Source: Pseudomonas sp. GL-B-19 (GTDB lineage: Bacteria > Pseudomonadota > Gammaproteobacteria > Pseudomonadales > Pseudomonadaceae). From it: DNA of 64,000 nt. Shown here piece after piece: positions 58,146 to 64,000 of this stretch. The notes below the pieces were generated by a model. That model searched no databases, was not told where the DNA came from, and worked only from the letters and a program-made list of their open reading frames with translations. The translations under genes and the position numbers were made by a program. Every line of letters begins with the position of its first letter. Within the stretch, counting starts at the first letter, position 1. Location: positions 1 to 64,000 of the forward strand of contig NZ_JAHBDK010000018.1 in assembly GCF_019956415.1 (NCBI RefSeq), in the 5' to 3' direction.

Positions 58146-59168
58146 TTACGCAGGCTCAACCTGTAGGGCCACCCGCTCGCGGCATGGGCATTCGTCCATG
58201 TAGCGGTGTGCTTCGACAAACTCGGAAAACGGGAAGACCCGAGTCTTGAGCGGCAGTAGCACGCGGTCAGCGGTCAACTGGTTGATATCACGCAAGGCAC
58301 GCTGCAGTGCGACCTGGTCCTGGATGATGCCCAATTCAGGCTTACCGGTGAAATTGCCGATACAGTGCACAAAGAACTGAATGTTCTTCTGGAACGCTGC
58401 ACAAGCCGGAAACGGCGTCTGGTTACCGCCCTGCAAGCCGTACAACACCAGGCTGCCACGAGGCGCGAGCACGTCGCCGAGCAGCGACATCTGCGGACCA
58501 CCCAACCCATCGAACACCACATCCACGCCGCGGTTGTCCGTGATTTTGTTGATCCGCATGAGCAGATCTTCTTCTTCAGTGACGATGACTTTCTCGGCAC
58601 CCAGCGATAGCAGGTACTCACGTTCATCCGCCGTTTTGGTGGCGGCAATCACTCGTACGCCCAAGGCTTTGCCGAGCTGTACGAACGAAGGTCCGGCACA
58701 ATGGCTGGCGTCGGTCACCAGGACAAATTGCCCGGGTTTGACCCGTGCCAGATCGTTGAGAGCGAAGTAAGCAACCAGCAGCGGTGTGTAATGCACGGCC
58801 GCTTCGATCGGACTCAGCACCTGCGGATAAAGGGTCAGTGACGAGCGTGGCAGAACAATCTGCTCGCCATACACAGGATAGTCGTTCGGGCTTTGGGCCG
58901 GGAAGCTGGCGACCTTGTCACCGACTGCCAAGTCATCGACGCCCTCGCCGAGCGCCGTAACGACACCGGACATTTCCTGGCCCAGACCTGAAGGCAGACG
59001 AGCGTGAGACGAAGCCAGGTTCTGACGCCAAAGCGTGTCGTACCAGCTGATGCCAATCGCCTCGACACGCACCTGCACTTCGCCCGGAGCAGGAAGCGCT
59101 GCCGCATGCTCTTCGCATTTGAGCACCTCGGCTGGACCAAACTTGTGAAAACGGATCGTGCGGGACAT
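58146..59168 (-). CDS. Zinc-independent medium-chain dehydrogenase (quinone oxidoreductase type)
   Basis: A 340-residue MDR-family NAD(P)H oxidoreductase. PAPGEVQVRVEAIGISWYDT is the usual N-terminal stretch. GLGQEMSGVV replaces the GHE zinc motif of alcohol dehydrogenases, and the four structural-zinc cysteines are absent, so a zinc-free quinone oxidoreductase or enoyl reductase is likely. GVDVVFDGLGG belongs to the Rossmann half. GAGG lies 6 bases before ATG 59168. Divergent from the LysR gene at 59438. Confidence 0.85.
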   Translation of the reverse strand: MSRTIRFHKFGPAEVLKCEEHAAALPAPGEVQVRVEAIGISWYDTLWRQNLASSHARLPSGLGQEMSGVVTALGEGVDDLAVGDKVASFPAQSPNDYPVYGEQIVLPRSSLTLYPQVLSPIEAAVHYTPLLVAYFALNDLARVKPGQFVLVTDASHCAGPSFVQLGKALGVRVIAATKTADEREYLLSLGAEKVIVTEEEDLLMRINKITDNRGVDVVFDGLGGPQMSLLGDVLAPRGSLVLYGLQGGNQTPFPACAAFQKNIQFFVHCIGNFTGKPELGIIQDQVALQRALRDINQLTADRVLLPLKTRVFPFSEFVEAHRYMDECPCRERVALQVEPA

Positions 59169-59227
59169 CGCAAACCTCGTCAAAGTAACCTCTAATGCCT
59201 TGAACTCTATCTGGGCTTTATACCCAA

Positions 59228-59251
59228 GACTATCCGTGGCTATTAATAGTC
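59228..59251. promoter_or_regulatory. Interrupted palindrome, candidate LysR operator
   Basis: GACTAT (59228-59233) is an inverted repeat of ATAGTC (59246-59251) with a 12-base spacer, containing a T-N11-A pattern. It lies 60 bases upstream of the oxidoreductase start in the space shared with the divergent LysR gene. Binding is inferred from position. Confidence 0.4.
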
Positions 59252-59437
59252 GACATGCCTGTCATTGATTCCGCAGCACCGCCGGCATCATCAAATGTCG
59301 TGAACATCGGAGCGGCCTTTCAGGAAAAACTGAATTACACGGTGCAGAGTAGCAGCCTTTCCCCGTAAGATTCATGCCGGCCATTGTTCTTATATGGCCG
59401 CTCTCGTCAAGCTTGATGACTCTGCCAGGGACTCCAG

Positions 59438-60352
59438 ATGAATCGTAATGACCTGCGTCGTGTCGACCTGAACCTGTTGATCGTTTTCGAAACATTGATG
59501 CACGAGCGCAGCGTGACCCGCGCTGCGGAGAAACTGTTTCTCGGCCAGCCGGCCATCAGTGCGGCACTTTCACGCCTGCGCGGGCTGTTCGATGATCCGC
59601 TGTTCGTGCGCACCGGTCGCAGCATGGAACCGTCCGCACGGGCGATAGAAATCTTCGCCCTGCTCTCCCCCGCGCTGGACTCGATTTCCACGGCCGTCAG
59701 CCGTGCGGCGGAATTCGATCCGGCCACCAGCACCGCGGTGTTTCGCATTGGCCTGTCGGACGATGTCGAGTTTGCCCTGCTGCCGATGCTGCTCAAGCGC
59801 CTGCGTGCCGAATCGCCCGGGATCGTGCTGGTGGTGCGTCGCGCCAACTACATTCTGATGCCGAGCCTATTGGCCTCGGGCGAGATTTCCATCGGCGTCA
59901 GCTACACCGCCGACCTGCCGGCCAACGCCAAACGCAAAGTGCTGCGTCGCAGTATGCCGAAGCTGTTGCGGGCCGACACCGTGCCCGGGCCATTGAGCCT
60001 GGATGACTTCTGTGCCCGGCCGCATGCGTTGGTGTCGTTCGCGGGTGACCTGAGCGGTTTTATCGATGAAGAACTGGAAAAACTCGGGCGCAAACGCCAT
60101 GTCGTGCTCGCGGTACCGCAGTTCAACGGGCTGAGCTCGCTGCTGAGCGGCACCGATATTGTGGCGACGGTGCCTGACTATACGGCCGACGCGCTGACAG
60201 CTGCCGGTGGTGTCCGGGCTGAAGATCCGCCGCTGCCGGTACGTACTTTTGAATTGCACATGGCCTGGCGAGGGTCGCAGGACAACGATCCGGGCGAGCG
60301 TTGGTTGCGCTCGCGGATTCAGATGTTCTTTGGGGATCCTGAGAGCCTTTGA
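59438..60352 (+). CDS. LysR-family transcriptional regulator
   Basis: A 304-residue regulator. The N-terminal helix-turn-helix (SVTRAAEKLFLGQPAISAAL) covers about 24-45, followed by the linker helix and a type 2 periplasmic-binding-like effector domain from about 95. Divergent orientation to the oxidoreductase gene is the classic arrangement for a regulator and its target. AGGGA precedes the ATG. Confidence 0.93.
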   Translation: MNRNDLRRVDLNLLIVFETLMHERSVTRAAEKLFLGQPAISAALSRLRGLFDDPLFVRTGRSMEPSARAIEIFALLSPALDSISTAVSRAAEFDPATSTAVFRIGLSDDVEFALLPMLLKRLRAESPGIVLVVRRANYILMPSLLASGEISIGVSYTADLPANAKRKVLRRSMPKLLRADTVPGPLSLDDFCARPHALVSFAGDLSGFIDEELEKLGRKRHVVLAVPQFNGLSSLLSGTDIVATVPDYTADALTAAGGVRAEDPPLPVRTFELHMAWRGSQDNDPGERWLRSRIQMFFGDPESL

Positions 60353-60452
60353 AAGAGGCTGGCATATCTCTCGTCGGGCGCATTAGCTGAATTTATTACC
60401 ATCCAAACGTCCACTGCTGCCGATTGAGACCCGCTTTACTCTACCGCCATTT

Positions 60453-60491
60453 TTGGGGGCAAACTCTGTCCACTAAAAAGTATGCCCCCAA
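60453..60491. repeat. Inverted repeat with 9-base perfect arms
   Basis: TTGGGGGCA (60453-60461) and TGCCCCCAA (60483-60491) flank 21 bases. No T-run on either side argues against a terminator. It overlaps the start of the small frame at 60482. It could be a decayed transposon end or an operator. Confidence 0.5.
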
Positions 60492-60598
60492 CCATGATTT
60501 CCCACCTTGAGACATTACAAGACGAAAGCTTCGGTTTGGTATGGGCAACTGACTGCGCAGTCGGCCACTGCTATTCGCAGATCATCCTCACTAAATGA
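60482..60598 (+). CDS. Possible 38-residue peptide
   Basis: MPPTMISHLETLQDESFGLV is followed by WATDCAVGHCYSQIILTK. No ribosome binding site is clear, and the frame begins inside the inverted repeat. The family was not recognised. The rest of 60353-60640 is featureless to the eye. Confidence 0.2.
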   Translation: MPPTMISHLETLQDESFGLVWATDCAVGHCYSQIILTK

Positions 60599-60640
60599 AT
60601 CAACAGCCCGCTTAGGTACGTTCATGACCATTGAGCATGC

Positions 60641-61714
60641 CTAAGCAGGCTCGTTAACTGGCGCGAAACGTTGTGCGTACTCCTTTGGACTCACCCCCAT
60701 GCGTCGCACGAAGGCTTTTCTGAGCACGTCGACACTGTGGTAGCCGCATCGGCGCGCAATCTCTTCCATCGACCGCCTTCCCAGCTCTATTTGCCGACAG
60801 GCCGCTTCAACCCGGACGTCCTCGACGTACTTCGCAGGCGTTGTCTTGAATTCCCTCTGAAACATGCGGATCAAGGTCCTCACACTAGTCGCGAGCTTGT
60901 CTGCAAGTATCTCGACCGTAAGCTCCGAATGTAGATGCTCACTGATCCACACGCATAACTCATCGAGGTTCGAACCGGTCGCATGCTGCGACTGGAGAGC
61001 GACGCTGAACTGTGCCTGACCGCCAGGACGTCGCAGAAACAGGACCAGGTTCTTCGCGACCTCCAAAGCGATGTCGTCTCCCAGGTCTTCGCTGACCAAA
61101 GCGAGCGCAAGATCGATTCCCGCCGATATCCCAGCCGAGGTGTACAGGTTGCCGTCCTTGACCCAAATCGGGTTGGGATCTACCTGCACATTGGGATAGC
61201 GGTCAGCCAGGCTACGCGCCATCCGCCAGTGAGTCGTTGCCTTACGACCATCCAATAGCCCTGTCTCGGCCAGGGCGAACGCGCCGACACAGATCGAGCA
61301 CACACGCCTGACGCTCTTGGCTCGCGTGCGGATCCACTCGATGGCGGACTGATCCAGCTGATCCATGGCTTTCCAGCCCGACGTCACGATCAACGTGTCG
61401 ATGGCCTTGTTTTCAAGACGCTCCTGTTCAAGCGTCTTGTGCGCCATGAGTGCGATGCCGGTGCTGCTCTCCAGGTGTTCATTGGCGCCCGCGCAAACCA
61501 GCTCGAGTACGTAGGGAGCACAGTCGCCGCGGTGCAGATTGTTCGCATAGGCAAACACCTCTGCGGGGCCGATCACATCAAGCGAATCCACGGGAGGCAA
61601 ACCCAAAATCACCACTCGTTTTTGCGCCACGCCGACAAAGGGATGGCTTGATTTCGTCGTTATTCTCACAGCGATCTCCCGCATTGACCTGACACGCATG
61701 TTGGCACAAATCAT
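60641..61714 (-). CDS. GlxA-family regulator (DJ-1/PfpI domain plus AraC helix-turn-helix)
   Basis: A 357-residue regulator. The DJ-1/PfpI-like domain spans about 30-220 (SGWKAMDQLDQSAIEWI; VCSICVGAFALAETGLL, with Cys in the nucleophile position). The AraC DNA-binding domain spans about 250-345 (VEILADKLATSVRTLIRMFQ; MEEIARRCGYHSVDVLRKAF). Start codons at 61714, 61699 and 61684 are all possible; none has a strong ribosome site. It is divergent from the HD-domain gene at 61790. Confidence 0.88.
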   Translation of the reverse strand: MICANMRVRSMREIAVRITTKSSHPFVGVAQKRVVILGLPPVDSLDVIGPAEVFAYANNLHRGDCAPYVLELVCAGANEHLESSTGIALMAHKTLEQERLENKAIDTLIVTSGWKAMDQLDQSAIEWIRTRAKSVRRVCSICVGAFALAETGLLDGRKATTHWRMARSLADRYPNVQVDPNPIWVKDGNLYTSAGISAGIDLALALVSEDLGDDIALEVAKNLVLFLRRPGGQAQFSVALQSQHATGSNLDELCVWISEHLHSELTVEILADKLATSVRTLIRMFQREFKTTPAKYVEDVRVEAACRQIELGRRSMEEIARRCGYHSVDVLRKAFVRRMGVSPKEYAQRFAPVNEPA

Positions 61715-61789
61715 CTGAAAGTAGTCAATTTGGTCAATTGCAACTATTTAGAATGAATTGCGAGCCAACTTCATCCCCCGGGAGCAAAC

Positions 61790-62431
61790 ATGAGTACACC
61801 TGTCATCATCGGCGGCTTCAGCGCTCCAGACTCTGAACTCGCTCGCAAGGCCTCTTTCCTCGTCGAACGCGTTCACTCGACAGCGCTCCTGCACCATGTG
61901 CATCGCACGTGGTGGTTTGCCGAATTCCTCGGCCAGCAGCGAGGCCTGAAATACGACCGCGAGGCGGTCTATCTCGCCGCGCTGCTGCACGATCTGGGTC
62001 TGACGTACGAATTCGCAGCCGACCAACGTTTTGAGGTCGACGGCGCCGACGCTGCCAGCCGTTTCCTGCTGGAAAACGGTTACCCGGAGTCGAAAGCGGA
62101 GCTGGTTTGGGATGCGATCGCCCTTCACTCTAGCGCCGGCATCGCCGACCGCAAACAGCCAGAGATCGCCCTGATCTACATGGGCGCCCATGTCGACGTG
62201 ATGGGATTACGGCTGGAGGAAATCACGCCATCGCTGGTCGAGGATACGCTGGCCCTCTACCCCCGCATTGGAATGAAGGCCGCGTTTACCCAAGCGGTCG
62301 CTGAAGTGGCCAGGAAGAAACCTCACACAGCGATTGGCACTGGGCTCGCTGATGTCGGACGCCGTCACGTGCACGGGTTCGATTGCCCGAATGTGTGTGA
62401 CCTGATTGATCACGCTCCTTTCGACAGCTGA
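61790..62431 (+). CDS. HD-domain metal-dependent hydrolase
   Basis: A 213-residue cytoplasmic protein. HHVHRTWWFAEFLGQ near 35 and YLAALLHDLGLTYEF near 61 give the H...HD...D metal-binding pattern, with H/D further on in WDAIALHSSAG and YMGAHVDVMG. The arrangement resembles cyanamide hydratase-like HD proteins, but the substrate is not established. GGGAG lies about 5 bases before the ATG. Probably regulated by the divergent GlxA-type gene. Confidence 0.85.
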   Translation: MSTPVIIGGFSAPDSELARKASFLVERVHSTALLHHVHRTWWFAEFLGQQRGLKYDREAVYLAALLHDLGLTYEFAADQRFEVDGADAASRFLLENGYPESKAELVWDAIALHSSAGIADRKQPEIALIYMGAHVDVMGLRLEEITPSLVEDTLALYPRIGMKAAFTQAVAEVARKKPHTAIGTGLADVGRRHVHGFDCPNVCDLIDHAPFDS

Positions 62432-62539
62432 ATGCGGTGCTGCCAAACGGCACTGTTGCGCAATATTCGTGAATTGGTAACGCCTGATACGTGATATCGG
62501 CGCGAGCAATGTGTGTTCCTTTACTTTGGAGTATTCACC

Positions 62540-63421
62540 ATGCAGCAACGTAAATACCTCGTCACCGGCGCTACGGGAAAAACTGGCGTCTATACCATTC
62601 GCCACCTTCTCAACGGAGGCCATGCGGTTCGGGCTTTTGTGCACCAGGAGGATGAGCGCAGCGCAGCGCTCCAGAGCGAAGGCGCTGAAATATTTGTTGG
62701 CGACCTCCTTGAACATGACGACATCGTTCGTGCGATGGAGGGGATCACAGGCGCATACCTGTGCTATCCCGTGCGTCCTGGCTACATTCAGGCGACTGCC
62801 TATTTTGCGGATGCTGCTAAACGAGCAGGCGTCGAGGTCGTTGTGGAAATGTCGCAGATTTCTGCTCGGGAAGACTCTTTGAGTCACGCCGCGCGCGACC
62901 ACTGGATCGCAGAACGTGTACTCGACTGGTCGGGCGTACCCGCCGTGCACATCCGCCCGACGTTCTTTTCCGAGTGGCTGATCTTTCCGTGGGTGCTCGA
63001 TCAGATCGTGAAGGAGAACAGGATCACGCTGCCATACGGCACCGGCCGACATGCACCAATCGCCGCTGAAGACCAAGCGCGGCTGATCGCCGCCGTTCTC
63101 ACACAGCCGTCTGGCCATATCGGGAAAACCTATCCGCTGTACGGCCCTGTCGAGCTGAACCATCAAGAGATTGCCGACGAAATCAGCGGCATCGTAGGCC
63201 GCACCATCACCTACAGCCCTTCGACCCTCGAAGAGTATCGCCAGCATCTGGAGACCTACGATCTGCCGGAGTTTGTGATCCAGCACTTCCTTGCAGTCGC
63301 GATCGATTACCAGAACGGAATCTTTAGCGGTGAGGACGGGGTTATCGGCCAAATCACCGGACAAGCGCCTCAAACGGTGGGTGACTTCGTACGTGCCAAC
63401 CGGCAAGCGTTCGAGGTGTGA
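62540..63421 (+). CDS. NmrA-like NAD(P)-binding protein
   Basis: A 293-residue atypical short-chain dehydrogenase. YLVTGATGKTGVYTIRHLLN at about 5-24 is the dinucleotide-binding glycine motif. EMSQISARED near 110 replaces the canonical active-site Tyr-Lys region, as in NmrA/quinone reductase 2 proteins that sense or use NAD(P). ATG 62540 was chosen for GGAG 8 bases upstream. It lies between the HD hydrolase and glutathione S-transferase genes. Confidence 0.87.
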   Translation: MQQRKYLVTGATGKTGVYTIRHLLNGGHAVRAFVHQEDERSAALQSEGAEIFVGDLLEHDDIVRAMEGITGAYLCYPVRPGYIQATAYFADAAKRAGVEVVVEMSQISAREDSLSHAARDHWIAERVLDWSGVPAVHIRPTFFSEWLIFPWVLDQIVKENRITLPYGTGRHAPIAAEDQARLIAAVLTQPSGHIGKTYPLYGPVELNHQEIADEISGIVGRTITYSPSTLEEYRQHLETYDLPEFVIQHFLAVAIDYQNGIFSGEDGVIGQITGQAPQTVGDFVRANRQAFEV

Positions 63422-63518
63422 TCACTATGGGCGTATGCGCTTGGTCTTGAAGACATACGCATACGCCGCTTTTCACTTAGCATCCAATGATCATCCATTC
63501 ATTTCCAAGGAGTGCCTG

Positions 63519-64000
63519 ATGAACCCCAAAATAGAACTGTATGGCGCTAATACCGGCAACAGCCTGAGGGCTGTAATAGCCTTGGAAGAAGCAGGTGTCC
63601 CCTACACGGCACGGAGACTGAATCTGCAAGCGAATGAGCAGCGCGACTTGGCGTACCTGGCGCTTAATCCGGCAGGAAAAGTCCCGACCCTGGTCGATCA
63701 TACGTCGACACCGGCACTGGTCATCAACCAATCAAACGCAATCATTCAGTTCGCTGATGCCAAAGCGCCCGGTCGACTCGCACCAGCGCATCCTGGACCA
63801 GAGCGCGACAGGGTGTTTGATCGTTACTTCTTTTTCGTTACGGACGTAATCGCGCCTAGCCATTCAGCATTCTTCCTGCGCCAGGCGGGATTAAATGATG
63901 CGGCCACGGTCATTGATCGGCGCGTCATTGAACAACTCGTCTATGCAGAACGGTTTCTTACCGACGATTTTATGGCCGGAGACCAGTTTTCCATGGCGGA
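63519..64000 (+). CDS. Glutathione S-transferase family protein, N-terminal part
   Basis: 160 residues are visible before the right edge. The thioredoxin-like N-domain starts MNPKIELYGANTGNSLRAVI, with NPAGKVPTLVD and the conserved Ser/Asn-Ala-Ile of the glutathione site (QSNAIIQF) near 72. The helical C-domain has begun (RYFFFVTDVIAPSHS). GST enzymes conjugate glutathione to electrophiles. AAGGAG stands 6 bases before the ATG. Confidence 0.88.
   Translation, partial: MNPKIELYGANTGNSLRAVIALEEAGVPYTARRLNLQANEQRDLAYLALNPAGKVPTLVDHTSTPALVINQSNAIIQFADAKAPGRLAPAHPGPERDRVFDRYFFFVTDVIAPSHSAFFLRQAGLNDAATVIDRRVIEQLVYAERFLTDDFMAGDQFSMA

Noticed and set aside
58104..58166. 20-codon frame starting MKKSVQARTFFW
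   Set aside because: Despite a good ribosome site it is made of the terminator hairpin and antisense codons of the next gene.

Overview
The window comes from a Pseudomonas of the fluorescens group. This is inferred from high GC, from two classes of the REP palindromes typical of these genomes, and from gene content: an AprA/PueA exoenzyme locus with its own type I exporter, DUF1652, a FAN1 nuclease and a polyamine gamma-glutamylation pathway. No self-transmissible element, prophage or CRISPR array was seen.

Layout. 1-149: 3' end of acnB, then small hypothetical genes. 1257-4499: polyamine catabolism operon (FAD oxidoreductase, PuuR-type regulator, glutamine-synthetase-like ligase) with a palindromic candidate operator upstream. 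4782-7434: patatin-like phospholipase, a decayed gene remnant and an AI-2E family permease. 7639-16711: a complete selenoprotein formate dehydrogenase operon, transcribed leftward as fdnG(TGA=Sec)-fdxH-fdnI-fdhE-selA-selB and ending in the selC tRNA. 17028-22814: PatB/MalY lyase, a small helical protein, an 81-bp MITE-like element, a PAS-PAS hybrid kinase, a DJ-1/PfpI protein and a zeta-toxin-like kinase. 22943-26886: FAN1 nuclease followed by a Cas4-like-nuclease/DinG-type helicase. 27058-43927: YgdI lipoprotein, then the exoenzyme locus aprA-inh-aprD-aprE-aprF-prtA-prtB-pueB-pueA. 44289-44862: a RAYT transposase with its REP pair. 44954-48731: a second polyamine-type locus. 48953-52715: DUF1652 protein, UvrD-type helicase and pirin. 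52899-57588: pgm, a MocR-type regulator and an unrecognised 487-aa protein. 58146-64000: quinone oxidoreductase/LysR pair, GlxA-type regulator, HD hydrolase, NmrA-like reductase and the 5' end of a glutathione S-transferase gene.

How the genes work together. The Sec module makes and decodes selenocysteine for the enzyme encoded at the head of the same operon; selD and fdhD are not in the window and must lie elsewhere. The exoenzyme locus pairs an RTX metalloprotease, its periplasmic inhibitor, the ABC/MFP/OMP exporter and two RTX lipases with two self-exporting autotransporter subtilases, so two secretion routes share one locus. The two polyamine-type loci together cover capture, gamma-glutamylation, oxidation and regulation.

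The least understood items are the 487-aa protein ahead of the MocR regulator, the orphan zeta-like kinase, the MITE-like element, the three-frame gene remnant at 6021-6343, a leader mini-ORF coupled to the DUF1652 gene, and several palindromes in intergenic regions.
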